Source: Deltaproteobacteria bacterium (GTDB taxonomy: Bacteria; Myxococcota_A; UBA9042). Taken from it: a stretch of 64,000 bases of DNA. The stretch's first letter is position 1. Each line of letters opens with the position of its first letter. The position numbers and the translations under genes were made by a program. The stretch spans positions 62,001 to 126,000 of the forward strand of contig JACKFC010000002.1 in the NCBI GenBank assembly GCA_020632665.1, read 5' to 3'. The notes beneath the pieces are model-generated. The model was not told where the DNA came from and did not search any database. It worked only from the letters and a program-made list of their open reading frames with translations. Shown piece after piece: positions 27,420 through 35,989 of the stretch.

Positions 27420-27479
27420 GGTTCCAGGTGCTTATACTTTACACTTTCCGGAAAGTGTAAAGTATAAGCACCTGGAACC
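27420..27479. repeat. perfect 60-bp palindrome (REP-type) upstream of the RAYT gene
   Basis: Two 30-bp arms meet without a loop at 27449/27450 and match at every position. The outer part begins GGTTCCAGGTG, the inner part is AT-rich (ACTTTACACTTTCC). The same GGTTCC/GGAACC core recurs at 28407, 39667 and 41287. It ends 25 nt before the transposase start, as expected for a REP/REPIN recognised by its neighbouring Y1 transposase. Confidence 0.9.
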
Positions 27480-27504
27480 CCGTCCCCGCCCGCCGGAGAA
27501 ACCC

Positions 27505-28401
27505 ATGCGCATGCCGAGACTCGACCACCCCGGAGCCCGCCACCACGTCATGAACCGTGGCGCCGGTCGTCGCACGATCTTCCCGGACGCCGAATCCCGC
27601 CAGACCTTCCTCGACCTGCTCGCCGACCTCTCGGGCCGCTTCCACGTCCGCGTGCACGGCTACGCCATCATGCCGAACCACTACCACCTGCTCGTCGAGT
27701 CCGGTTCGGGCCACCTCGGCCGCGCGATGGGGCACCTCGGCCGAACCTATTCGCGTTGGCTCAACCAGGAAGTCGGGACCGATGGTCCGGTCTTTCGCGG
27801 CCGCTACAAGAACCGCGTCGTCGGCACGGACGATTATTGGCGCCACCTGCTCGCATACGTTCATCTCAACCCGGTTCGCGTGGGGCTGAGCTCGCCCAGC
27901 GATGCGCACTGGACCAGCCATGGCGCGTACGTCGGTGCGGCCGCGCGTCCGGCGTGGCTGCACACCGAGGAGCTGCAGCAGCTCTTCGGCAGCCAGCAGG
28001 CGTACGAGGCGTACTACCAAGCCGTGTACGAAGGCCGCCAACCGCCGCCGCCGGATTTCGACCCCGATCGCCTCTGGAAGAGCAAGAGCACCGGAACCGT
28101 GGCGATTCCACAGCCATCCGACGATACGTTCGCGGTCGCCGACGCCCTCGAAGAGGTCTGTCGGGTCACCGGCCACACCTTGGAGCAAGTGCTCGAAAAG
28201 CCGATGGGTCGCAGCGGCAACGCGCTGCAGTGGGTCGCGGCGTGGTGGATGAGCCGTGGTCGCGGGATTCCGCATCGGCGCATCGCGGGCGCGATGGGCC
28301 TCGACCATTCGGGGGTTTCGCAGCGAATTCGGCGGGTCGAGCGGCGGCTGGCGACCGACGCGCAGCTCGCGGCGTGGGCCCGGGCGCTGCGAGCGATGTA
28401 G
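27505..28401 (+). CDS. REP-associated tyrosine transposase (RAYT, Y1/HUH)
   Basis: 298 residues; ATG preceded by CGGAGAA. The N-terminal Y1 domain has MRMPRLDHPGARHHVMNRG, the HUH metal motif His59-Tyr60-His61 in YAIMPNHYHLLVE, and a candidate catalytic Tyr118 in LLAYVHLNPVR. The C-terminal 100 residues (from about 195) look like a DnaA domain-IV-type helix-turn-helix, IAGAMGLDHSGVSQRIRRVERR, often fused to this transposase group. The 60-bp palindrome lies upstream and a REP copy directly downstream. These enzymes nick REP hairpins and are thought to disperse them. The gene appears intact. Confidence 0.92.
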   Translation: MRMPRLDHPGARHHVMNRGAGRRTIFPDAESRQTFLDLLADLSGRFHVRVHGYAIMPNHYHLLVESGSGHLGRAMGHLGRTYSRWLNQEVGTDGPVFRGRYKNRVVGTDDYWRHLLAYVHLNPVRVGLSSPSDAHWTSHGAYVGAAARPAWLHTEELQQLFGSQQAYEAYYQAVYEGRQPPPPDFDPDRLWKSKSTGTVAIPQPSDDTFAVADALEEVCRVTGHTLEQVLEKPMGRSGNALQWVAAWWMSRGRGIPHRRIAGAMGLDHSGVSQRIRRVERRLATDAQLAAWARALRAM

Positions 28402-28406
28402 AGATT

Positions 28407-28427
28407 GGTTGGAACCTCTTCCTACCG
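28407..28427. repeat. REP element downstream of the RAYT gene
   Basis: GGTTGGAACC, then TCTTCCTACCG. The right half matches the 41297-41330 copy (GGAACCCCTTCCT, then CGCTTCG in both). It starts 6 nt after the transposase stop and runs into the stop codon of the convergent molybdoenzyme gene. Confidence 0.7.
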
Positions 28428-30035
28428 CTTCGTGGCCTCGACGATATAGGTCGCGATCTGGCGGATCTGCGCCTCGCTCAGCGCGCCCTTGAAGGCCGGC
28501 ATCGCCCCGACACCGTTGCGCACCGCGCTCTGCACCTGCTCTGCCGTCGGCTGCAGTACGTCGAGGTTCGGCCCCACCGTGCCGCCGAGGCCCGCGTCGC
28601 CGATGGTATGGCAGGCGCCACAGGCAGGCTGCACGCCGGTCTGGACCAGCGCCTTGCCCGCCTTGCCGTCGACGCTCAGCTTCGCCGAGTCGCGGGCGAT
28701 CGCAGGCCCCGCGGCCGTGGCAGCGGTGGCAGCCGCCTTCTTCCTGCGCGGCGGCAGCTTGGCGACGACCGTGAGCTGCAGGCCGTGGTCGCGCCAGCCG
28801 TTGTGGCCGTAGCCGCGCTCGTTCTCTTGCCGCGCCTCGGGCTGCACCTCGCCTTCGCTGTCGGTGGCGCGGGTGTGCACCGTGTGCGTGCCGGGCGCGA
28901 GCGTCGCCTCGAAGCCGAAGATCCGCCACGCCGCGGCGCCCAGGTCGGGCCCGTGCAGCTGCGCCTCGCTCCAGCTCTCGCCGCCGTCGAGCGAGACCTC
29001 GACCTTGCGCACGCCACGCTCGCCGGAGAGCGCGGCACCGTAGAGCTGCACCTTGCCGGCCAGGACGGGCTCGTCGTCGGCACCCGGGCCGAAGAGCCAC
29101 GACTTGACGTTCATCCGCCACATCGACGGCTGATCGGGGCCGCCGTGCTCGCCGATCGGGCGCAGGCGGTAGCCGGAATGCTGGATCTTGCAGCGGGTCT
29201 GCTCGCTGGTGAACGCGATGCTGCGGACGTATTTGATCTGGTTGCAGCCGTAGTAGCCGGGCACCAACAAGCGCACCGGGCCGCCGTGGGTGAGCGGGAT
29301 CGGCTCGCCGTTCATCTCCCAGACCAGCATCGCGTCCTGCAGGCCCTTCGCGCTCGGGATCGACCGCTCGACCCGTACGCTGAGTGGGTCGACGCCCTCG
29401 GGCAGAGTCTCGCCGCCGGTCGAGGTCATGAAGCCCGCGCCCGCCGTGGCGCCACCCATCGCCGCGACCACGTCGGCCACCCGCACGCCGGTCCATAGCG
29501 CGCAGCCCGCCGCGCCGGTCGCCCATTTGCTCCCCGAAGGGCCGTGGGCGAAGAATTTCCGCCCGTTGCCGCTGCATTGGATGACGGCTGCGACGGTCTC
29601 GGAGGGCATCTGCTGCAGCTCGGCGAGGCTGATTGCACGCGGCGCAGCGACGCCGGTGAAGGCGACCGTCCAGGCGAGCCGATCGTCGAGGATCGCGGCA
29701 TCCGGCATCGGCAGGTTGTTGCGGACGAAGAAGCGCGAGGTCGGCGTGATCGGGCCGCGACCGAGCGCCGAGCGCTTGGTCTCGAGCGCGAGCGGCCGCG
29801 GGTTGTGCAGGTGGAAATGCTCCGGGTCCAAACCATCTGGCAGCGTCGAGGGGGCCGGGGTCGCCGGGGCAGCGGGACGAACTGCCTCGGCGGCCCCGGT
29901 GGTCGGCGCCGCAGCCGTCGCTGGGGCCGATTCCTTGCCGGCGCAGCCCGCTGCGACGGCGGCGAGGCCACCGCCGACGCTCAGCGCGCGGAGGAACTGC
30001 CGTCGATCAGGTCGCGCTTGCAGCAGGTCTTTCAT
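28422..30035 (-). CDS. sulfite-oxidase-family molybdoenzyme fused to cytochrome c
   Basis: 537 residues. Twin-arginine signal (RPDRRQFLRALSVGGG) followed by a lipobox-like AAGC31. Sulfite-oxidase molybdopterin domain with the Mo-ligand Cys154 in VIQCSGNGR, then GGPVRLLVPGYYGCNQIKYV, then a Mo-oxidoreductase dimerisation domain (VEVSLDGGESW). An Ala/Lys-rich linker leads to a C-terminal class I cytochrome c (CGACH at about 472; Met ligand in GVGAMPAFKG). SorA, YedY and SoxC are relatives; here molybdoenzyme and electron-accepting cytochrome are one chain. Last gene of the sulfur operon, 24 nt after the lipoprotein gene. Likely oxidises sulfite, or a carrier-bound sulfur intermediate as SoxCD does, in the periplasm. 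Confidence 0.88.
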   Translation of the reverse strand: MKDLLQARPDRRQFLRALSVGGGLAAVAAGCAGKESAPATAAAPTTGAAEAVRPAAPATPAPSTLPDGLDPEHFHLHNPRPLALETKRSALGRGPITPTSRFFVRNNLPMPDAAILDDRLAWTVAFTGVAAPRAISLAELQQMPSETVAAVIQCSGNGRKFFAHGPSGSKWATGAAGCALWTGVRVADVVAAMGGATAGAGFMTSTGGETLPEGVDPLSVRVERSIPSAKGLQDAMLVWEMNGEPIPLTHGGPVRLLVPGYYGCNQIKYVRSIAFTSEQTRCKIQHSGYRLRPIGEHGGPDQPSMWRMNVKSWLFGPGADDEPVLAGKVQLYGAALSGERGVRKVEVSLDGGESWSEAQLHGPDLGAAAWRIFGFEATLAPGTHTVHTRATDSEGEVQPEARQENERGYGHNGWRDHGLQLTVVAKLPPRRKKAAATAATAAGPAIARDSAKLSVDGKAGKALVQTGVQPACGACHTIGDAGLGGTVGPNLDVLQPTAEQVQSAVRNGVGAMPAFKGALSEAQIRQIATYIVEATKR

Positions 30036-30059
30036 CGTCGCGCTCCCAGCGGCCGCCGG

Positions 30060-30644
30060 CTACAAGCAGCCCTTGAAGGCGCCAGCTTTCGGCTTGGGCG
30101 TGATGGTGTAGCTCTCCGGCGCGATGACCGGCACGCCACCCCGGGTGCCGACCACGTTGCCGCTGATGTCGACGCGTCCGCCGAAGCCGTGCTCGAGCTC
30201 GAAGCGGTAGACGCTGCCTTCCTTGACCAGGAAGACCTTCTTCTCCTGCGGGTCGAGCAGGGCGAAGCCATGGGTCACGGCCTCCATCGGCGAGCACTCC
30301 GGCCCGATCACCGCGGTGCCCTCCTTCGCGGCGCGGACCGCGCACGGATAGGCCGTGAGCTGGGCGCTGTAGAGCTCGACCTCTTCCTCTTCGTCGGCTT
30401 CCTGCAGCGGCTTGTCGGCGACGCTCGCGACCTCTGCGGCCTTGCGCCGTGCCGCGACGCGCTCGGCCGGGCTCGGCTGCGCGGCCTTGGGCTCGGGGGC
30501 CGGGGCGACCTCGGCGGCTTGTGCGCCGGCGCCTACGGCCGCGTTCTCGGCGGCGCCCTCGGCCTCTCCGCCGCTCTGGCAGCCGGCGGCCAAGCACAAC
30601 GCGATCAGCGTGGACCGCCGTCCGAGGCTCGGAAGGTGCTTCAT
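30060..30644 (-). CDS. small lipoprotein with penultimate-Cys tail (candidate sulfur carrier)
   Basis: 194 residues, no family recognised. Lipobox LIALCLAAGC (about Cys22), then an Ala/Pro/Glu-rich linker (25-100) and a compact beta-rich domain with two Cys (AYPCAVRAAK, IGPECSPME), followed by FALLDPQEKKVFLVKEGSVYRF. It ends PKAGAFKGCL: a Gly/Ala-rich tail with Cys next to last. The rhodanese-like protein five genes upstream ends PKAGAGGGCL. The start overlaps the gamma-subunit stop (ATGA). I infer a periplasmic carrier or chaperone whose tail Cys holds sulfur for the flanking molybdoenzymes; this is untested. Confidence 0.75.
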   Translation of the reverse strand: MKHLPSLGRRSTLIALCLAAGCQSGGEAEGAAENAAVGAGAQAAEVAPAPEPKAAQPSPAERVAARRKAAEVASVADKPLQEADEEEEVELYSAQLTAYPCAVRAAKEGTAVIGPECSPMEAVTHGFALLDPQEKKVFLVKEGSVYRFELEHGFGGRVDISGNVVGTRGGVPVIAPESYTITPKPKAGAFKGCL

Positions 30645-31927
30645 GGCTTGCTCCCGTGGGGGGTCTTCAGCGTCTGCAGGTAGGCGACGATGTCGAAGAC
30701 GTCCTTCTCCGGCAGGCTGGCGAAGGGCGGCATCTTGCTGATCCGCGGCTTTTCGTCCGCGCCGTGGCCGCCGCCCGAATACCAGTTGTAGGTCGTGTTC
30801 TTCGGGTAGTCGCCGTGGGGCGATTTGCCCTTCGCCTTGTCGTAGTGGCGGTTGATGTTGACCTGGCGCACCACGACCGCGTTCGGATCGACGATCGACT
30901 CACGCAGGTACTGCGGCAGCGCGTAGCCACCGATATTGTCCAACCCCGGCGCGATCCCGGGCTTGGCGGTCGGCGTCTCACCCAGCCGATGGCAGGCCGC
31001 GCAGACCGTCAACAACGTCTTGCCGCGCGAGGCGTCGCCGATCGGCTCGCCCGCCTGGCCCCAGGCCACGTAGCGCAGGTAGGCCTGGTCGAGCGGCCGC
31101 TCCGGCAGCCGGAGGAAATGCCAGCTGCTCACCGATTTGTTGCCGCCTCGCTCGCGGACGCCGCCATCCCACAGCGCCAGCGCGAAGGGGACCAAGCCCT
31201 TGTCGAGGTCGACGTTGTTGTCCTTCAGCGGGCGCTTCCAGGTCGCATTCCAGCGGTGCGCCGCCTCGTCGTAGCGCAGCGTCATCTCGGTATCGGGCTC
31301 GATGCGGGTCAGCGAGCCGAAGCCGGCGGCGACGAATTGCCGCGCGTAGGGCTTCTCCTTTCGGGCCCGAACGATCGTCACCACGACCGGGTGCCCCTCG
31401 TCGCCCATGCCGACGTAGGGCAGCGACTCGCCGGCGCCGAATTTCTGCGGCAGCTCGAGCGCGGCGGCGTCGCCGAAATGGGTCGACTCCCCTTCGGCCA
31501 ATTCCTCGGCGCTGGCGTCGTCCCAGCTCGCGGCGATGAGCAGCGTCGTGCTGTCGACCAGGGCGCGGACCTGCACCTCGCGCGGCCCGAGCGTCTCGAG
31601 CGCCTTGTTCACGTCACGGTCCATCAACTCGACCGTGCGCTGCCGGTAGGCCAGCATCGTCACCGCTGGCGCCTTCTCCAGTGCCGCGGCGAGGGCCGCC
31701 TCGTCGGTCGGCAGCGCGTCCTGCTTCACCGCCTGGACGACCTGCTCCTTCTCGAAGGTGGCCGCCTGCTCGGCCGTCGCGGCCGGGATGGTGTGCTTCG
31801 GCGGCGGCGGGGCCGGGGCGTTCGCGCCGCTGCCGGCTGCCGATTGGGCGCCGGGTTTGTCCTCGCCACAGCCGAGCGCGAGAGCGCCCGCGAGCGCTGT
31901 GGCCAGCAGCACACGCGCCGCGCTCAT
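30641..31927 (-). CDS. type II DMSO-reductase-family gamma subunit fused to cytochrome c
   Basis: 428 residues. Lipobox ALALGC (Cys20). Residues about 60-290 resemble the haem-b-binding gamma subunits of ethylbenzene dehydrogenase and relatives: RTVELMDRDVNKAL, VRALVDSTTLLIAASWDD, LRYDEAAHRWNATWKRPL. The C-terminal 130 residues are a cytochrome c domain with CAACH near residue 310 and a Met ligand in ISKMPPFASL. Fusing the haem b and haem c modules would carry electrons from the FeS subunit to a soluble or membrane acceptor. Both ends overlap neighbours as ATGA. Haem ligands in the b domain are not assigned. Confidence 0.8.
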   Translation of the reverse strand: MSAARVLLATALAGALALGCGEDKPGAQSAAGSGANAPAPPPPKHTIPAATAEQAATFEKEQVVQAVKQDALPTDEAALAAALEKAPAVTMLAYRQRTVELMDRDVNKALETLGPREVQVRALVDSTTLLIAASWDDASAEELAEGESTHFGDAAALELPQKFGAGESLPYVGMGDEGHPVVVTIVRARKEKPYARQFVAAGFGSLTRIEPDTEMTLRYDEAAHRWNATWKRPLKDNNVDLDKGLVPFALALWDGGVRERGGNKSVSSWHFLRLPERPLDQAYLRYVAWGQAGEPIGDASRGKTLLTVCAACHRLGETPTAKPGIAPGLDNIGGYALPQYLRESIVDPNAVVVRQVNINRHYDKAKGKSPHGDYPKNTTYNWYSGGGHGADEKPRISKMPPFASLPEKDVFDIVAYLQTLKTPHGSKP

Positions 31928-33033
31928 GGCTGCACCTGCTCGGCCGCCGGGGCCTTCTTCTTGCCGATCGAGAGCTGCCCGGTCGGGACCTTCGCCTGCA
32001 CGCCGCCCGACGGCGCCACAGCCGGCTTGCCGCCCACGGTCGGCGGCTTGTCGAGGCGGAACATATCGCTGTGCCGGTAGGCGATCAGCAGGTCGAGCAG
32101 CGGTGCCGGCTTGCCGGCCTTGCGGTCCGCCATCGCGGCGTTGAGCGTGGCCAGCGCCGGGCGCACCCCGTCGCCGAAGAGCGATTCGAGGTAGTCGATC
32201 GGGATCCGCTCGCTATTGGGCACGATCCGGCCCTGGTCGTCGAAGGTCTCCGGCCCGGTCATCGGCGGCACGTAGAAGACGTTGGGCTGCGTGCCGGCCT
32301 CGGGATGCAGCGGCAGCGCCACCTTGTACTTGTGCACCAGCTGGTAGATCTGCCCCTCTTCGTCGTCCATATAGCCGACGAAGCGGATGCGGCCGACGCA
32401 TTGCTGCGCGCAGGCCGGCGGCAGACCCTTCTCGATCCGCGGGAAGCAGAAGATGCACTTCTCGGTCTTCGACATCTTCGCGTTGAAGTAGACCTTCTTG
32501 TAGGGGCAGGCCGCGATGCATTGGCGCTCGCCCTGGCAGCGGTCCAGGTCGACCAGCACGATGCCGTCCTGCTTGCGCTTGAAGATCGCGTTGTTGTTGC
32601 AGGCCGCCATGCAGGCCGGGTTGCTGCAGTGGTTGCAGATCCGCGGCAGGTAGAAGAAGTGCGAGTTCGGATGCTCGCCGGCGCCGGCGTCCTCGTCCCA
32701 GTTCGGACCCCAGGTCGGATCTGCGGAGGGCTCGAGCCGCGCGCCGCTCATGATCTCGTCGTGGTTGTAATCCCACGGCACGCCGTAGCCGCTGCGCCGA
32801 CTCGGCACGCTACCCGGGCGCAGGTTGCCGTCCTCGTCGAAGCCGCCGCCCGCCTCTTCCCAGCCCTTCGGATAGCCGGTGCCGGGTCGCGTCTCGACGT
32901 TGTTCCAATACATGTATTCGCGGCCGTTGCGGTTGGTCCACTGCGTCTTGCAGCTGACCGTGCACGTCTGGCAGCCGATGCATTTGTTGAGGTCCATGAC
33001 CATCGCCAACTGGCGCTTGACCGGTGCATTCAT
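31924..33033 (-). CDS. type II DMSO-reductase-family beta subunit, four FeS clusters
   Basis: 369 residues; ATG with GGAG 8 nt upstream. Four Cys groups as in NarH, DdhB and EbdB: CIGCQTCTVSC (18-28), CNHCSNPACMAAC, RCQGERQCIAACPYKK, and KCIFC ... LPPACAQQC. In the third group a Glu sits where NarH has Trp. WNNVETRPGTGYP and GYGVPWDYNHDEI are characteristic of the nitrate-reductase/DMS-dehydrogenase branch. There is no signal peptide, so it should be exported folded with the Tat-bearing alpha subunit. It passes electrons from the alpha FS0 cluster to the haem subunit. A 40-residue low-complexity C-terminal tail is unusual. Confidence 0.92.
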   Translation of the reverse strand: MNAPVKRQLAMVMDLNKCIGCQTCTVSCKTQWTNRNGREYMYWNNVETRPGTGYPKGWEEAGGGFDEDGNLRPGSVPSRRSGYGVPWDYNHDEIMSGARLEPSADPTWGPNWDEDAGAGEHPNSHFFYLPRICNHCSNPACMAACNNNAIFKRKQDGIVLVDLDRCQGERQCIAACPYKKVYFNAKMSKTEKCIFCFPRIEKGLPPACAQQCVGRIRFVGYMDDEEGQIYQLVHKYKVALPLHPEAGTQPNVFYVPPMTGPETFDDQGRIVPNSERIPIDYLESLFGDGVRPALATLNAAMADRKAGKPAPLLDLLIAYRHSDMFRLDKPPTVGGKPAVAPSGGVQAKVPTGQLSIGKKKAPAAEQVQP

Positions 33034-33043
33034 CGTTCTGCTC

Positions 33044-35989
33044 CTAGACCCGCGTGAGCGTGACCGCGCCGGTATAGGCGTGTTGGTTGCCGTCCCAGTT
33101 GACGCCGAACTCGAGGTGGCCCCAGCCGTCGCTGACCTCGAGCAGATTCAGCATGTCGCCGACCAGGGCGTTGTGGCCGACCCGGTTGCGGTACATGAAC
33201 GGCTCCCAGCCATGCTCCATGACGACGGCATCCTTCGGGACCGAAGGATTGACCTTGACCATGCACTGCACCTCGGCGAGGTCGTTGCTCATCTTGACCT
33301 GGCCGCCGTCGACGAGCTCGTGCTTCGCTGCCACCGCCGGGTGGATCATCACGTAGGGCTCGCCGCGCTGCAGGCGGAGCAAGATCTCGCTGGTCTTGTA
33401 GGTGCTGTGGATCGACCAGCGCGCGTGCGGCGTCATCAGCAGGTAGGGGTGCCGCTTGCTGCGCAGGGGCATGGTCGCGGTCGGCACGCCGGCGCCCGAT
33501 TTCAGCCACAGCGGGTGGTCGACGTAGAAGGTCAGCCGGCCCGTCAGCGTCTCGAAGCGCTCGCTCAGCGCGAGGTGGTTCTCGAAGGTGCTGTAGGGCT
33601 TGTCCGGGTAGAGCGGCGAGGTCTTGCCGCCCTTCTCGTTGACGACGAGGTAGCCGCCGCGGTCGTAGCAGGACGAGGTGTCCTCGCCGCGGAACTGGTC
33701 GACGTGACCGAGCGCGTATTCGACCGCCTGCTTGTCGGTGCCGAGCTTGCCGTGGTCGGTGAAGAGCTCGACCAACTTGTCCAGCGGGCGGATGCCTTCC
33801 TGCGTATGCGTCGCGTCGGGGATGTGCAGCACGCCGAGGTTCTTGGTCCGGGCGTATTCGGCGAGGGCGATCTCCTGCATCCGCGTGATGATCATGGTGG
33901 CCATATGCCACTCGGACTTCGCCTCGCCGACGCTCTCGAGCCCCTTCGGCGGCTGCGCCAGGTTGGCGAAGCGGTGGTAGCCCGGGTTCACGCGTAGATC
34001 CCAGACCTCGTAGTGCGAAGCCGAGGGCAGCACGATATCGGCGAAGCGCGCCGTCTCGCTCATCCGCATATCGGCGACGCAGAAGAACTTCGCCTTGTCG
34101 AGGAAGGCCTGCTGGTAGTCGCCCTTGTTCCGCCGGAAGCGGGCGTCGGCGACGATGAAGAAGGTCTCGACCGTATCCCACCACGGCTTGCCGTAGCGGC
34201 CCTTGGCCGGGTCGACGCCCTTGTCGTTCTTCGACTTCTCCAGCAGCGCCTCGACCGCGGCGTGGTAGCTCGCCGAGTCTTGCCCGGTCGCCTCCTTCAC
34301 CTCTTCGTCGGTGTAGGCCTTCTTGCTGGTCTTGCCGCCGTCGCCGAGTTGGTGCTCGCTCACCGCGCCCGAAGCGAAGCGGTGCTTGAACGCGCCCGAA
34401 AAGCCCGAGAGGCCGGCGAGGCCGCTGATCGACCACTCGTTCTCAGTGTTCAGGCCGCCGCGCGGACCCATCCGGCAGGTCAACGCCAGCAGCGACGCGA
34501 TCGCCCGCTGGGTCAGCATGCCGTTGAAGTGCTTGCCGAGGGCGAAGCCCATCGTCACCGAGACGACCTCCGGCAGCGCGATATCGCGGGCCAACTCGCG
34601 GACCAGCGTCGGGTGCACGCCCGTCAGCTTGTGCGTCTTCTCGGGGGTGAACCCTTCGAGCTCCTTCTTCAGCGCGTCGAAGATGGTGTGCACCGCGACG
34701 GTCTTGCCGTCCTTCAGCGTCACCTTCCACGACCCCGTGAGCGCCGGCTCGATCTTCCAGCCGAGGTCCTCCAGGCGCAGCGTCGAGAGCGCGCTGCCCT
34801 CGCCGCCCGGCATCGCGGTGAGCTTGCCGCCGTTGCCGTTGACCGCGAGGAAGACCTCCTCGGCGTGGTCCTTGGCGCCATGTGCTTTGCTACCGAACTT
34901 CTTCCCCAGGGCGGCGTCGAAGGTGAGCGCGCCTTCGGCCGGGGCCTTGTCCGGATCGATGTCCGAGAGCCGCAGCATCGCGCCGGTATCTTCCCGGATC
35001 AGCATCGGCAGATCGGTGAACTTGCGGACCAATTTCTCGTCGAAGAGCTTCTCCTGCACCATCTCGTGGATCAGGCTCATGGCGAGGTGGCCGTCGTAGC
35101 CCGGCTTGATCGGGATCCAGCGGTCGGCATGGATCGCCGTGCTGTTGAATTCCGGCGAGATCACGATGACCTTGCTGCCGTTGTACTTCCCCTCCCAGAC
35201 GTAGTGGGCATCCGGGATGCGCGAGGTATTCGGGTTGCAGCCCCAATAGACCTGCACGTTCGTCTTGAACATGAAGTCGTAGGTGCAGCCGATATTGCCC
35301 TCGCCGTAGACGAGCGAGACGCCGGGGAACATGTCGCCGACGTAGCTGGCGATATAGGGCCGCACCGCGCCGAGCAGCGCGCCGAGGCGCTTGATCGAGG
35401 CGCCGCGGGCCTCCGAGAGCAGGCCGGCGCCGACGTGGATGTAGTTCCCGTCCGGACCCTTCTCGAGCATGGTCCGGTAGAGCCGCTGCGCGACCTCGTC
35501 GATCGCTTGGTCCCAGGAGATGCGCTCCCACTTGCCGGCGCCGCGCTCGCCGACCCGCTTCATCGGGTAGCGGATGCGGTCTTCCGAATACATGATCTGG
35601 CTGTGCTGCACGCCCTTGTTGCAGCCGCGTGGGTTGCTGTCGGGGACGTCTTCGCTGATCGCCGGATAGGCCGCGCTCTGGTTCTCGCGGGTGACCTTGC
35701 CGTCCTTGATCCAGACCTGCCAGGCGCAGTTGCCCTGACAGTTGACGCAGTGAAAGGCGGTGCCGTGGTCGTCGGGATCGCCGAAGGTATCGGCGAATTC
35801 GGCGCGGTACATGTCTTCGACCGGGCGCTTGTTGGGGTAGTGCTCACGCGGGTCGTCGATGATGACCGGGGTGTCCGGGCCTTTGGCGACGGCCGGAGCG
35901 TCGCCGGCGAGCGCATCCTCGCCGCCGACCACGGTCGCCGCAGAAGCGCCCGCGATGCCTTGTAGGACGGTACGTCGGGTCAGCTTCAC
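33044..35989 (-). CDS. type II DMSO-reductase-family molybdopterin alpha subunit
   Basis: 981 residues from a GTG whose start overlaps the upstream stop (GTGA), with GGAGG 6 nt before it. Tat signal LTRRTVLQGIAGASAATVV. FS0 ligands are His80, Cys84, Cys88 and Cys123, i.e. exactly HX3CX3CX34C, the diagnostic spacing of type II enzymes (ethylbenzene, DMS, chlorate, selenate and nitrate families). Asp238 (GCTYDFMF) is a candidate Mo ligand. CNPNTSRIPDAHYVWEGKYNG and WSIHSTYKTSEILLRLQRGEPYVMIHP are the usual cofactor-binding segments. Length is near DMS dehydrogenase and selenate reductase, shorter than NarG. With rhodaneses and a YeeE transporter in the operon, a reduced-sulfur substrate is inferred. 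Confidence 0.9.
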   Translation of the reverse strand: MKLTRRTVLQGIAGASAATVVGGEDALAGDAPAVAKGPDTPVIIDDPREHYPNKRPVEDMYRAEFADTFGDPDDHGTAFHCVNCQGNCAWQVWIKDGKVTRENQSAAYPAISEDVPDSNPRGCNKGVQHSQIMYSEDRIRYPMKRVGERGAGKWERISWDQAIDEVAQRLYRTMLEKGPDGNYIHVGAGLLSEARGASIKRLGALLGAVRPYIASYVGDMFPGVSLVYGEGNIGCTYDFMFKTNVQVYWGCNPNTSRIPDAHYVWEGKYNGSKVIVISPEFNSTAIHADRWIPIKPGYDGHLAMSLIHEMVQEKLFDEKLVRKFTDLPMLIREDTGAMLRLSDIDPDKAPAEGALTFDAALGKKFGSKAHGAKDHAEEVFLAVNGNGGKLTAMPGGEGSALSTLRLEDLGWKIEPALTGSWKVTLKDGKTVAVHTIFDALKKELEGFTPEKTHKLTGVHPTLVRELARDIALPEVVSVTMGFALGKHFNGMLTQRAIASLLALTCRMGPRGGLNTENEWSISGLAGLSGFSGAFKHRFASGAVSEHQLGDGGKTSKKAYTDEEVKEATGQDSASYHAAVEALLEKSKNDKGVDPAKGRYGKPWWDTVETFFIVADARFRRNKGDYQQAFLDKAKFFCVADMRMSETARFADIVLPSASHYEVWDLRVNPGYHRFANLAQPPKGLESVGEAKSEWHMATMIITRMQEIALAEYARTKNLGVLHIPDATHTQEGIRPLDKLVELFTDHGKLGTDKQAVEYALGHVDQFRGEDTSSCYDRGGYLVVNEKGGKTSPLYPDKPYSTFENHLALSERFETLTGRLTFYVDHPLWLKSGAGVPTATMPLRSKRHPYLLMTPHARWSIHSTYKTSEILLRLQRGEPYVMIHPAVAAKHELVDGGQVKMSNDLAEVQCMVKVNPSVPKDAVVMEHGWEPFMYRNRVGHNALVGDMLNLLEVSDGWGHLEFGVNWDGNQHAYTGAVTLTRV

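Noticed and set aside
28422..30035. Calling the molybdoenzyme-cytochrome fusion SoxC/SoxD
   Set aside because: SoxC-like features exist, but no SoxXYZAB gene is in the operon and the cytochrome is fused. A sulfite-oxidase-family label is as far as the sequence supports.
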